A stretch of DNA of 64,000 bases, from assembly GCF_007565055.1 (NCBI RefSeq), contig NC_044557.1, positions 137,311,493-137,375,492 of the forward strand, in the 5' to 3' direction. The translations under genes were made by a program, and so were the position numbers. The notes beneath the pieces are model-generated. The model ran no database searches. It saw only the letters and a program-made list of their open reading frames with translations, and was not told the DNA's origin. This DNA is from Rhinopithecus roxellana. Its lineage: Eukaryota > Chordata > Mammalia > Primates > Cercopithecidae. This document shows positions 10,932 to 22,139 of the stretch, piece after piece (positions within the stretch are counted from its first letter, which is position 1; each line of letters begins with the position of its first letter).

Positions 10932-11258
10932 TGCTGAGGCTTAAGTAGGTAAACAAAGCCGCTGGGAAGCTCGAACTGGGTGGAGCTCACAGCAGCTCAA
11001 GGAAGCCTGCCTGTCTCTGTAGTCTCCACCTCTGGGGACAGCGCACAGCTGAAGACCAACAGGGGAAGTAGCAGGAGCCAGTGCAGACGCGAACGACTCT
11101 GTCTGACAGCTTTGGGGAGAGCCGTGCATCTCCCAACGCGGAGGTTGAGATCTGAGAACGGACAGACTGCCTGCTCAGGTGTGTCCCTGACCCCTGAGTA
11201 GCCTAGCTGGGAGAAATCCTCCACTAGGGGCAGTCTGACACCCCACACCTCACAGGGT

Positions 11259-11393
11259 GGAGTACACCCCTGAGAGGAAACTTCCAAAGGAAGAATCAGA
11301 CAGGTACACTCGCTGTTCAGCAATATTCTATCTTCTGCAACCTCTGCTGCTGATACCCAGGCAAACAGGGTCTGGAGTGGACCTCAAGCAATC
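11259..11393 (+). other. About 135-bp L1 5' UTR block missing from the youngest human L1
   Basis: Sequence between 'cacagggt' and 'tccaacagacc' has no counterpart in the modern human L1 5' UTR as I remember it, where these two strings are nearly joined. Its size and place fit the 129-bp segment that human L1PA3 and later elements lost and that carries the ZNF93 (KRAB zinc-finger) target in L1PA4-PA6. Its presence supports a pre-L1PA3-like lineage. Confidence 0.6.
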
Positions 11394-11521
11394 TCCAACA
11401 GACCAACAGACAGTCCTTCTGACTGTCAGAAGGAAAACTATCAAACAGGAAGGACACCTATACCAAAACCGCATCAGTACGTCACCACCATCAAAGACCA
11501 GAGACAGATAAAACCACAAAG

Positions 11522-12538
11522 ATGGGGAAGAAGCAGGGCAGAAAAGCTGGAAATTCAAAAAATAAGAGCGCATCTCCCCCTGCAAAGGAGCGCAGCCCAT
11601 CGCCAGCAACGGATCAAAGCTGGTCAGAGAATGACTTGGACGAGAGGAGAGAAGAAGGCTTCAGTCCATCAAACTTCTCAGAGCTAAAGGAGGAATTACG
11701 TACCCAGCGCAAAGAAACTAAAAATCTTGAAAAAAGAGTGGAAGAATTGACAGCTAGACTAATTAATGCAGAGAAGATCATAAACGAAATGACAGAGATG
11801 AAAACCATGACACGAGAAATACGTGACAAATGCACAAGCTTCAGTAACCGACTCGATCAACTGGAAGAAAGAGTATCAGCGATTGAAGATCAAATGAATG
11901 AAATGAAGCGAGAAGAGAAACCAAAAGAAAAAAGAAGAAAAAGAAATGAGCAAAGCCTGCAAGAAGTATGGGATTACGTAAAAAGACCAAATCTACGTCT
12001 GATTGGGGTGCCTGAAAGTGAGGGGGAAAATGGAACCAAGTTGGAAAACACTCTTCAGGAAATCATCCAGGAGAACTTCCCCAACCTAGTAGGGCAGGCC
12101 AACATTCAAATTCAGGAAATACAGAGAACGCCACAAAGATACTCCTCCAGAAGAGCAACTCCAAGACACATCATTGCCAGATTCACCAAAGTTGAAATGA
12201 AGGAAAAAATCTTAAGGGCAGCCAGAGAGAAAGGTCGGGTTACCCACAAAGGGAAGCCCATCAGACTAAAAGCAGATCTCTCGGCAGAAACTCTACAAGC
12301 CAGAAGAGAGTGGGGGCCAATATTCAACGTTCTTAAAGAAAAGAATTTTAAACTCAGAATTTCATATCCAGCCAAACTAAGTTTCATAAGTGAAGGAGAA
12401 ATAAAATCCTTTACAGATAAGCAAATGCTTAGAGATTTTGTCACCACCAGGCCTGCCTTACAAGAGACCCTGAAGGAAGCCCTAAACATGGAAAGGAACA
12501 ACCGGTACCAGCCATCGCAAAAACATGCCAAAATGTAA
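11522..12538 (+). CDS. L1 ORF1p, RNA-binding chaperone, intact
   Basis: The frame has 338 codons, the same length as human ORF1p, with no stop or frameshift. ORF1p forms a trimer that coats L1 RNA in cytoplasmic particles and acts as a nucleic-acid chaperone. The N-terminus is basic (MGKKQGRK) with serine-proline motifs at S18, S25 and S27. A heptad coiled coil runs from about residue 52 to 150 (ELKEELRTQ..., KRVEELTARL..., LDQLEERVSAIEDQ). An RRM starts near 157 (LRLIGVPE; RHIIARF as RNP1-like strand). A basic C-terminal domain follows (REKGRVTHKGKPIRLKADLS). The start is the first ATG after the 5' UTR, in 'aaagatggggaag'. ORF2 follows after 63 nt, as in human L1. Confidence 0.95.
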   Translation: MGKKQGRKAGNSKNKSASPPAKERSPSPATDQSWSENDLDERREEGFSPSNFSELKEELRTQRKETKNLEKRVEELTARLINAEKIINEMTEMKTMTREIRDKCTSFSNRLDQLEERVSAIEDQMNEMKREEKPKEKRRKRNEQSLQEVWDYVKRPNLRLIGVPESEGENGTKLENTLQEIIQENFPNLVGQANIQIQEIQRTPQRYSSRRATPRHIIARFTKVEMKEKILRAAREKGRVTHKGKPIRLKADLSAETLQARREWGPIFNVLKEKNFKLRISYPAKLSFISEGEIKSFTDKQMLRDFVTTRPALQETLKEALNMERNNRYQPSQKHAKM

Positions 12539-12601
12539 AGACCATCAAGGCTAGGAAGAAACTGCATCAACTAACGAGCAAAATAACCAGTTAATATCAT
12601 A
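12539..12601 (+). other. L1 inter-ORF spacer (63 nt)
   Basis: The gap between the ORF1 stop and the ORF2 ATG is 63 nt, the standard primate L1 length. ORF2 is translated by rare reinitiation or termination-reinitiation in this family. Confidence 0.85.
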
Positions 12602-15600
12602 ATGGCAGGATCAAGTTCACACATAACAATATTAACCTTAAATGTTAATGGACTAAATGCTCCAATTAAAAGACACAGACTGGCAAACTGGATAAAGAGT
12701 CAAGACCCATCAGTCTGCTGTATTCAGGAGACCCATCTCACATGCAGAGACATACATAGGCTCAAAATAAAGGGATGGAGGAAGATCTACCAAGCAAATG
12801 GAGAACAAAAAAAAGCAGGGGTTGCAATCCTTGTCTCTGATAAAACAGACTTTAAACCATCAAAGATCAAAAGAGACACAGAAGGCCATTACATAATGGT
12901 AAAGGGATCAATTCAACAGGAAGAGCTAACTCTCCTAAATATATATGCACCCAATACAGGAGCACCCAGATTCATAAAGCAAGTCCTTAGAGACTTACAA
13001 AGAGACTTAGACTCCCATACAATAATAATGGGAGACTTCAACACTCCGCTGTCAACATTAGACAGATCAACGAGACAGAAAGTTAACAAGGATATCCACG
13101 AATTGAACTCATCTCTGCACCAAGCGGACCTAATAGACATCTATAGAACTCTCCACGCCAAATCAACAGAATATACATTCTTCTCAGCACCACATCGCAC
13201 TTATTCCAAAATTGACCACATAATTGGAAGTAAAGCACTCCTCAGCAAATGTAAAAGAACAGAAATTATAACAAACTGTCTCTCAGACCACAGTGCAATC
13301 AAACTAGAACTCAGGACTAAGACACTCAATCAAAACCGCTCAACTACATGGAAACTGAACAACCTGCTCCTGAATGACTACTGGGTACATAACAAAATGA
13401 AAGCAGAAATAAAGATGTTCTTTGAAACCAATGAGAACAAAGATATAACATACCAGAATCTCTGGGACACATTGAAAGCAGTGTGTAGAGGGAAATTTAT
13501 AGCACTAAATGCCCACAAGAGAAAGCAGGAAAGATCTAAAATTGACACTCTAACATCACAATTAAAAGAACTAGAGAGGCAAGAGCAAACACATTCAAAA
13601 GCTAGCAGAAGGCAAGAAATAACTAAGATCAGAGCAGAACTGAAGGAGATAGAGACACAAAAAACCCTCCAAAAAATCAATGAATCCAGGAGTTGGTTTT
13701 TTGAAAAGATCAACAAAATTGACAGACCGCTAGCAAGGCTAATAAAGAAGAAAAGAGAGAGGAATCAAATAGATGCAATAAAAAATGATAAAGGGGATAT
13801 CACCACTGACCCCACAGAAATACAAACTACCATCAGAGAATACTATAAACGCCTCTACGCAAATCAACTAGAAAATCTAGAAGAAATGGATAATTTCCTG
13901 GACACTTACACTCTCCCAAGGCTAAACCAGGAAGAAGTTGAATCCCTGAATAGACCAATAGCAGGCTCTGAAATTGAGGCAACAATTAATAGCCTACCCA
14001 CCAAAAAAAGTCCAGGACCAGATGGATTCACAGCTGAATTCTACCAGAGGTACAAGGAGGAGCTGGTACCATTCCTTCTGAAACTATTCCAATCAATAGA
14101 AAAAGAGGGAATCCTCCCTAACTCATTTTATGAGGCCAACATCATCCTGATACCAAAGCCTGGCAGAGACACAACAAAAAAAGAGAATTTTAGACCAATA
14201 TCCCTGATGAACATTGATGCAAAAATTCTCAATAAAATACTGGCAAACCGGATTCAGCAGCACATCAAAAAGCTTATCCACCATGATCAAGTGGGCTTCA
14301 TCCCTGGGATGCAAGGCTGGTTCAACATTCGCAAATCAATAAACGTAATCCAGCATATAAACAGAACCAAAGACAAGAACCACATGATTGTCTCAATAGA
14401 TGCAGAAAAGGCTTTTGACAAAATTCAACAGCCCTTCATGCTAAAAACGCTCAATAAATTCGGTATTGATGGAACGTACCTCAAAATAATAAGAGCTATT
14501 TATGACAAACCCACAGCTAATATCATACTGAATGGGCAAAAACTGGAAAAATTCCCTTTGAAAACTGGCACAAGACAGGGATGCCCTCTCTCACCACTCC
14601 TATTCAACATAGTGTTGGAAGTTCTGGCTAGGGCAATCAGGCAAGAGAAAGAAATCAAGGGTATCCAGTTAGGAAAAGAAGAAGTCAAATTGTCCCTGTT
14701 TGCAGATGACATGATTGTATATTTAGAAAACCCCATCGTCTCAGTCCAAAATCTCCTTAAGCTGATAAGCAACTTCAGCAAAGTCTCAGGATACAAAATT
14801 AATGTGCAAAAATCACAAGCATTCTTATACACCAGTAACAGACAAGCAGAGAGCCAAATCAGGAATGAACTTCCATTCACAATTGCTTCAAAGAGAATAA
14901 AATACCTAGGAATCCAGCTTACAAGGGATGTAAAGGACCTCTTCAAGGAGAACTACAAACCACTGCTCAGTGAAATAAAAGAGGACACAAACAAATGGAA
15001 GAACATACCATGCTCATGGATAGGAAGAATCAATATCGTGAAAATGGCCATACTCCCCAAGGTTATTTCTAGATTCAATGCCATCCCCATCAAGCTACCA
15101 ATGAGTTTCTTCACAGAATTGGAAAAAACTGCTTTAAAGTTCATATGGAACCAAAAAAGAGCCCGCATTGCCAAGACAATCCTAAGTCAAAAGGACAAAG
15201 CTGGAGGCGTCACGCTACCTGACTTCAAACTATACTACAAGGCTACAGTAACCAAAACAGCATGGTACTGGTACCAAAACAGAGATATAGACCAATGGAA
15301 CAGAACAGAGTCCTCAGAAATAATACCGCACATCTACAGCCACCTGATCTTTGACAAACCTGAGAGAAACAAGAAATGGGGAAAGGATTCCCTATTTAAT
15401 AAATGGTGCTGGGAAAATTGGCTAGCCATAAGTAGAAAGCTGAAACTGGATCCTTTCCTTACCCCTTATATGAAGATTAATTCAAGATGGATTAGAGACT
15501 TAAATGTTAGACCTAATACCATAAAAACCCTAGAAGAAAATCTAGGTAGTACCATTCAGGACATAGGCATGGGCAAGGACTTCATGTCTAAAACACCAAA

Positions 15601-16429
15601 AGCAACGGCAGCAAAAGCCAAAATTGACAAATGAGATCTAATTAAACTAAAGAGCTTTTGCACAGCAAAAGAAACTACCATCAGAGTGAACAGGCAACCT
15701 ACAGAATGGGAGAAAATTTTTGCAACCTACTCATGTGACAAAGGGCTAATATCCAGAATCTACAAAGAACTCAAACAAATATACGAGAAAAAAACAAACA
15801 ACCCCATCAAAAAGTGGGGAAAGGATATGAACAGACATTTCTCAAAAGAAGATATTCATACAGCCAAGAGACACATGAAAAAATGCTCATCGTCACTCGC
15901 CATCAGATAAATGCAAATCAAAACCACAATGAGATACCATCTCACACCAGTTAGAATGGCAATCATTAAGAAGTCAGGAAACAACAGGTGTTGGAGAGGA
16001 TGTGGAGAAATAGGAACACTTTTACACTGTTGGTGGGATTGTAAACTAGTTCAACCATTATGGAAAACAGTATGGCAATTCCTCAAGGATCTAGAACTAG
16101 ATGTACCATATGACCCAGCCATCCCACTACTGGGTATATACCCAAAGGATTATAAATTATTCTACTACAAAGACACATGTACACGTATGTTTATTGCGGC
16201 ACTATTCACAATAGCAAAGACTTGGAATCAACCCAAATGTCCATCTGTGACAGACTGGATTAAGAAAATGTGGCACATATACACCATGGAATACTATGCA
16301 GCCATAAAAAAGGATGAGTTTGCATCCTTTGTAGGGACATGGATGCAGCTGGAAACCATCATTCTTAGCAAACTATCACAAGAAGAGAAAACCAAACACC
16401 GCATGTTCTCACTCATAGGTGGGAACTGA
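12602..16429 (+). pseudogene. L1 ORF2p, endonuclease and reverse transcriptase, two nonsense codons
   Basis: The frame spans 1276 codons with no indel, the family length of 1275 residues plus stop, but is interrupted by TGA at 15632-15634 (codon 1011) and TAA at 15908-15910 (codon 1103). ORF2p nicks target DNA and primes cDNA synthesis from L1 RNA. The APE-type endonuclease (about 1-239) keeps N14, E43, D145, N147 and H230. The reverse transcriptase (about 498-773) keeps D600 in DAEKAFD and the FADD catalytic pair D702/D703. The C-terminal CCHC cluster (C1130, C1134, H1142, C1147) lies beyond both stops. A 1010-residue product would hold both enzyme domains but lose the Cys-rich RNA-binding end needed for efficient retrotransposition. 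The first stop falls where the family has tryptophan, the second where it has glutamate. Two separate stops suggest neutral decay after insertion. Confidence 0.93.
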
Positions 16430-16666
16430 ACAATGAGATCACTTGGACTCGGGAAGGGGAACATCATGCACTGGGGCCTATCATGGGGAGGGGGGAGGGG
16501 GGAGGAGGGAGGGATTGCATTGGGGAGTTATACATGATATAAATGATGAATTGATGTGTGCTGACGAGTTGATGGGTGCAGCACACCAACATGGCATAAG
16601 TATACATATGTAACAAACCTGCACGTTATGCACATGTACCCTAGAACTTAAAGTATAATAAAAAAA
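16430..16666 (+). terminator. L1 3' UTR, G-rich tract and poly(A) signal
   Basis: After the ORF2 stop comes 'caatgagatcacttggac', then the polypurine G-tract at 16485-16513 (runs of 4-6 G separated by single A, able to form a G-quadruplex). The conserved end 'acctgcacgttatgcacatgtaccctagaactta' follows. AATAAA lies at 16657-16662, merging into an A-tail of about 10. Confidence 0.9.
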
Positions 16667-16681
16667 AAAATTTTAAAACAT
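16667..16681. repeat. L1 target-site duplication, right copy
   Basis: aaaattttaaaacat follows the A-tail and nearly matches the left flank at 10473-10488 (one substitution, one base shorter). The border with the A-tail is ambiguous by a few A. Confidence 0.6.
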
Positions 16682-17029
16682 ATCAAACATGCATTTAAAA
16701 GATACATATACAAAACATATAAAAGATATACTATATATTTTATTGAGTGTGGACATACAAAATATGCCCATTTTAGATGGTTCAGGATGGTGATTACCTA
16801 TGAACTTAAGGAGAGAAGTGGAAGCAGAGAGATTCCCACCTATGCTGCACCATGTCTGAAATGTTTCATTTCAGAATCAGATAGAAATAAAACAGACCAA
16901 AATAGTATAAACAAAATCTCCAACAAATAGGAAAATATTCAGATTCATAAACCCATGTGGTGAGTACATAGGGTTTTGTCATCTTATACTTTGCATATTC
17001 TAGTATAGTGAATGCCTTATTAAATCAAT

Positions 17030-17168
17030 TAGTTACTTAAATGTAGATTCCTGGATTACACTTGAGAGATTCTGGTTTGACATTTTTTTGGCTGGGGTCT
17101 GGGAACCTGCCCTTTGTAAATAACCCAGGTGATTTTGATAAAGGAGCTCCATGAAGACTATGTTGAGT
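17030..17168 (+). mobile_element. hAT-Charlie type MITE remnant
   Basis: 'tgtagattcctggattacac...gagagattctgg' and 'gggaacctgccctttgtaaataacccaggtgattttgataaaggagctcc' follow the layout of MER5/MER20-type non-autonomous hAT elements. Both terminal inverted repeats are eroded. Confidence 0.5.
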
Positions 17169-17394
17169 AAAAAACATTTTTCTTTTCACCACCTCTATCC
17201 CCCATTTTATGCCCTCACATATTGAAGTCTGTTTTCTGCCTTTGTTAAAGTACTGGTATTGTACTGTAAATAATATGATTGATTTCAAATCAGTAAATAA
17301 GTCTGAGGTTTTCTTGAGGGTAGTCAGGCTAGTTAAAATCACTGATCAGTAAAAAACAGCAAAGTGTCAACAATTATTTCTAATCAGATGATTT

Positions 17395-17712
17395 TATTTT
17401 ATTTTTTATTTTATTTTATTTTATTTTTGAGACGGAGTCTCGCTCTGTCGCCTAGGCTGGAGTGCAGTGGCCGGATCTCAACTCACTGCAAGCTCCGCCT
17501 CCCGGGTTTACGCCATTCTCCTGCCTCAGGCTCCCGAGTAGCTGGGACTACAGGCGCCCGCCACCTCGCCCGGCTAGTTTTTTGTATTTTTTTTAGTAGA
17601 GGTGGGGTTTCATCGTGTTAGCCAGGATGGTCTCGATCTCCTGATCTCGTGATCCGCCAGTCTCGGCCTCCCAAAGTGCTGGGATTACAGGCTTGAGCCA
17701 CCGTGCCCGGCC
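17395..17712 (-). repeat. AluYR (Old World monkey lineage), antisense
   Basis: A full dimer with an (ATTTT)n tail. Read on the minus strand it carries the monkey-lineage diagnostic strings 'ggctcaagcctgtaatccc', 'agccgggcgaggtggcgggc' and 'gatccggccactgc'. The duplication taatcagatgattt flanks it at 17381-17394 and 17713-17726. Few substitutions, so young. Confidence 0.95.
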
Positions 17713-17988
17713 TAATCAGATGATTTAAAATAGATCCACCTGTACTAGACGAAAGCAACATTATGGGATTTTTAGGAAAAGTAGAATCAGGGAACAGACT
17801 GATGGGCATCTATGAGTACCCACTTTTCTCACTAGGGTCTTTCCATTAATCCTGGAATGTATTTTGTGTGTGTCTCCGAGGATTTTCTTATGTCCTCATA
17901 ATAGCATGAAGGGAGAAAATAGGTAGGAAACTGGTAGAGACTTAGGCTACAGTGATTACGTTCTATTATATGAAATTGCCAATATCTG

Positions 17989-18369
17989 CTTTTTTTTTTT
18001 TTTAAGTTCTGGGGTACATGTGCAGGTTTGTTACATAGGTGTACATGTGCCATGGTGGTTTGCTGTACCTATCAACCCGTCATCTAGGTTTTAAGCTCCG
18101 CATGCATTAGGTATCTGTCCTAATGCTCTCCCTTCCCTTGCCCCCTAAGCCCTGACAGGTCCAGATGTGTGATGTTCTCCTCCTTGTGTTCCCCTCATTG
18201 TTCAGCTCCCACTCATGAGTGAGAACATGTAGTGTTTGGTTTTCTGTTCCCGTGTTAGTTTGCTGAGAATGATGGCTTCCACTTTCATCCATGTTCCTGC
18301 AAAGGACATGAATGCATTCTTTTTTATGACTGTATAGTATTCCATGGTGTATATGTGCCACATTTTCCT
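17989..18369 (-). mobile_element. 5'-truncated L1PA-type 3' end, antisense
   Basis: Poly-T is followed by the reverse complement of the L1 3' UTR ('aagttctggggtacatgtgcaggtttgttac') and the last part of ORF2 ('tatagtattccatggtgtatatgtgcc'). About 380 bp remain. No clear duplication is seen. Confidence 0.9.
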
Positions 18370-21300
18370 GACCATTTTTGACCTATTAAGTGGTTCCACA
18401 TAATAAATGGAAAGGCAAATACAGACTAACCTGCTTAATTTTAGGGCACATGAATGACTAGTTTCTATGCAGTAAGCCCCATGTGGCAGAAGGACCACTA
18501 TTTTCTGTTTATACGAGAAACATCAATTTGAGCTCTTGGATGTTTTCTCTAAACCCCTTACAGATTATACTGAGAAAACTTGGTGGGTCTCTCCCATACG
18601 GACTGATAACTGCCCATATTTTGGATTAAAAAGTTAAGTGAGTTACCATCATAGCTGTAATTCCTGGTTAATCTTTTGCTTAACCACGAAAAAAACATCA
18701 TTTGTAACTTTTCCAAAATTCAATGACAATTCCAGAATATATGTCATTCATTCTTCACATAACTATTTGTTTCATTGAACTTTTTGATGATAAGTAGTCA
18801 GTATAGCTGCCTTATATTATTGAGCTTTTCATGCATATATTATCTCCTCAAGCAATCTTTAAAGTTTACCTGAGAAAAGACTGGGCTCATGTGTCTCTGC
18901 AACCCCTAAAGTACTCAGTAGCGTCTATGCACAGAGTAAGATTCAAAAATATTTTTTGATTAATTAATAATTATCTACTAAGTCCCAATCTTTAATAACC
19001 ATCTACATATATCTGTCAATCTCTGAAAGTCAAAGTTTGACCTGAGTCCATGGGTGTGCTTAAAAAAAGTCAAAGTTTCTACAGAAAAAGCATAAACAGC
19101 TATGAGGACATTTTCTCTTTAACGGAAGATAACTTTTCAGATGCACTGATTAGAAAAGGCATTGGCAGTAGACTGGTTCATTGTTTGTGTCCTTGCAGGA
19201 CTTACTCAAAACTGAAAAACGTCTTTGTGGTATAATATTTCTGAGGGAAAGGGACATTTGAAAAATAGCCTTTTGCTTCCAAAATATTGAGGTTACTCAT
19301 CCTCCAATTCCCTGAGATAATTAAGACCTGTTTGTTTGCCTTTTCCTTGTGCATAAGGAAACCAAACAATGGCTTCTTCTTTCCCAATATGGTAATAACT
19401 CTTAACCCAAATTTCTGCCTAGGGAATCTCTCTGGCACAGCGAAGAGAAATTTTTCTTTATTTATATGTGTATCTTACTTGTTCTCCATATGAACTATGT
19501 ACCTATGAAAGGGACCCATATATTTCTGTGGTTTTTAATTCAAATGGTCATAGTCACTAATATATGGGTCTTCTGTGGAGTTTACTTATACCTATTTCCC
19601 ATCACGAGTAGTAATTCTTTGGTTATCAATTGTGTAAGCACAAATAAAACTATGACTGATAAATCTTTTGAGTTAGAGAGCTTAAGAAAAATATTAGACT
19701 TTTAAAATGAGTTTGAGATTCAGGATTCCTTAAAAATTATGTTTTGAAGGGTATATATAACATATATATATTTAATGAGGTTTAAACTAATACCTAAAAG
19801 TAATCTTTCTGTGTTTTCAAAAGATGAGGTTTAAGACGATACAGTATTACTGTTCTCAGAAACCCACGGTAGATGAAATAATGCTTAGTGATAAAATTAT
19901 GTTATTTTCATATGAGAGAAACAGATCACAAAGTACTATTTCAAAACCAGAAAGGAATTTAGAGATTGCATTTTTTTTTAACCAATGAAAATGTTGTCTA
20001 CGATTAGTAATATTAATAAATGGTTGGCTTCCTAGGTTTTGACTGCAGGAGCAGGGAGCTGGAGAGAAGGTTAAAACATATCCTGGAAAACTGCATGTTT
20101 ACTGCATACATTAGGTGACAAGTGGGTGTTTTGCCAATGTAAATATCTTCTTTTTGAATGTTTTAGTTCATCTTGGAGCAAATGTATCACTTCTCTCATT
20201 AGTTTGGTTAAAGGGAGTGTGCTGGGGTTTATTTTATTTTATATTTCTTTCTCTATCGAGCAGCTCTCAGATCAATAACATAGTGTTTTATGCAAGAGAT
20301 AAAACCTCTCTTCTTTTAAGGAGTTGATATTACATCTGGTAGATCAACATGCAAACAACCAGCTAAAAAAAAACAAATGGAATGAATCCAGTGTTTGACC
20401 AAAGTACTATTAAAGCAAACAAAACAAAAAGATTCTGATTGGGTGATATGGCCCAGGGTCAGCTTCATAGAGAAGACAATTACATTGAACCTTGGATTTG
20501 AGTAAGATGGAAGGACGGAAGTCATGGAAGCACATGGTGTGATTGGAAATCATAGAGCATAGACATATTAACAAAATAGGTATAGAATTCTGATGGAGTT
20601 GGGGGGTGATGCGAGACTCCAGCTATGGCTAAGTTCTTATGCAAAGCACAGTGAAAGGCACAACTAAACAGGCAAAGAATAGCTGAATTGAATTGATTTT
20701 CACAGGTTTGCCCTGTCTGCCAAGTTTGGCATGCATGTCTTTCTATTTTTCTCTTCACTCACCAATCCTCTTTTCCAGGTCTTCATTATTATATTTTTAA
20801 GAAGGAAATAAATGCGTTTTTGTAAAATTATATTGAAAGTGGAAAAATAAAATGAACGTTTTCTGCTCTTCTTCCGATCCCTACTGCCTCACAGTGCCAT
20901 CTCTGTACGAGACATGTACGGGCATAGTGTTGCCTTTATTTGTTTCAAGGTAAACCTAAATTTGCCATTTAAGTGATTTGGAGAAGTAGACATGTTTTAT
21001 AAGCTGATGGGGAGGGATCTTTGCTAGGTTGGTGTAGTTTCACCTCTCTGTTATTTGTGGATAACCCTTGATTCTTAGTATTGAAGAAAGAATTAATTAT
21101 AATACTAATTATAATTATAAGAAGTATTAGTATCTTCAGTACTAAGGAGTATTAATACTATGATTGCTAGGCATTTCCAAAACGTTCTGTGACTAAACAG
21201 AAATCAGATTTCTGCTCTGATGTGTGCTATTCTTCAATTTGATAAAATTCTTATTTACATTTTATTCAACCACAGATGTTTGCTGATGACTAAACGAGCA

Positions 21301-21763
21301 AATATATGAGAAAGTATAGATTTTTTAACAGACCCTGTCACCATTACTAATAAAATAATTCAAAATCTATGTTGTTCTCTTTAGAACAAGTTAAAGAAAA
21401 GGCTGAATATTTTATTCTAAACCATCTCCTTGTGGACTGAAAGCGTTGATCCATTACAGATTTAGAAGGCCCATCCGAGGGGAAAATGAGAATTATGATC
21501 TCATTATTTTTAAGATTCTGTTATTTTCTCAGCAAAACATAATCCAAATGTGCATTTTACTACAGCTATAAACATAGAAAGTAAATTAAACAATCCTAAG
21601 AAATGTCTTTATTCCATTTAATAGAATTTTAAGGGGATGTTTCCTTATACTATTGAAAATAAAACACAGCAATACTGTTCTGGCAGACTGTCCTCACAAA
21701 CTTCAGAAATTAAAACAAAACAAAACAACTCATTGTCCTACCTGGAGAAAATAGAAGTAATGA
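18370..21763. other. Unique AT-rich sequence, nothing coding recognised
   Basis: Single-copy sequence with no recognised gene or repeat. Small open frames (19050-19235, 19287-19493, 20115-20327) lack domains. A decayed ancient repeat may lie at about 20320-20560. An inverted-repeat cluster at 21072-21148 is listed separately. Confidence 0.5.
21072..21148. repeat. Nested inverted repeats (hairpin-forming)
   Basis: ttcttagtattgaaga (21072-21087) pairs with tcttcagtactaagga (21133-21148) at 14 of 16 positions. Inside the loop atactaat (21102-21109) pairs perfectly with attagtat (21126-21133). It could be the core of a decayed MITE or simple AT-rich chance. Confidence 0.6.
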
Positions 21764-21778
21764 TAAAAATAAAAATCA

Positions 21779-22069
21779 AGGCTGGGTATGGTGGCTTATG
21801 CCTATAATCCCAGCACTTTAGGAGGCTGATCACCTGAGGTCAGGAGTTCAAGATCAGCCTGGCCAACATGGTGAAACCCCATCTCTACTGAAAATACAAA
21901 AATTAGCCAGGTGTGGTGGTGCATGCCTGTAATCCCAGCTACTCCAGAGGCTGAGACAGGAGAATCCCTTGAACCCGGGAGGCACAGGTTGCAGTGAGTG
22001 GAGATCACACCACTTCACTCCAGCCTGGGCGACAGAGAGAGACTGTCTCAAAAAAATAATAATAGTAAT
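21779..22069 (+). repeat. Alu (S type), sense, small internal deletion
   Basis: 'ggctgggtatggtggcttatgcc' to 'gagactgtctcaaaaaaataataat'. About a dozen bases are missing after 'ttaggaggctga' in the left arm. The perfect duplication aaaataaaaatca lies at 21766-21778 and 22070-22082. Confidence 0.93.
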
Positions 22070-22139
22070 AAAATAAAAATCAGATCTCCAGTATTTGTCT
22101 TCAGATCTTCCTTGCACTCTTGGTCCAAAATTAGTAATA

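Larger units (their letters stand above)
10489..11521 (+). promoter_or_regulatory. L1 5' UTR with internal promoter
   Basis: The region of 1033 nt carries the L1 internal RNA polymerase II promoter. It is longer than the roughly 910 nt of the youngest human L1, mainly because of an extra block at about 11259-11393. A YY1 site (caagatggccg) lies at 10499-10509, near the start, where it sets the transcription start in human L1. The GC-rich part (10600-11250) contains the 'gctgggggaggggcgcccgcc' stretch, and the antisense promoter is expected in this half. Confidence 0.88.
10489..16666 (+). mobile_element. Full-length L1 (L1PA5/L1RS type)
   Basis: A complete non-LTR retrotransposon of about 6.18 kb. 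It has a 5' UTR starting 'gggggcggagcaagatggccg', ORF1 (11522-12538), a 63-nt spacer, ORF2 (12602-16429, two stops), a 3' UTR with a G-rich tract, AATAAA at 16657-16662 and a poly(A). There is no 5' truncation. L1 moves by target-primed reverse transcription in the nucleus, its proteins acting mainly on their own RNA and also on Alu RNA. ORF1 is open and substitutions are few, so the copy is fairly young, but the ORF2 stops and imperfect duplication suggest it cannot now mobilise itself. The subfamily name is inferred from the 5' UTR and the host. Confidence 0.95.

Noticed and set aside
10778..10990. 70-codon antisense open frame in the L1 5' UTR as ORF0
   Set aside because: It is in a different frame from the recognisable ORF0 start (MAGAPPPAS at 10931), and its sequence does not match ORF0.
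15686..16429. Two separate small genes downstream of a 1010-codon reverse transcriptase gene
   Set aside because: They are in the same frame as ORF2 and are simply its C-terminal parts after two nonsense codons.
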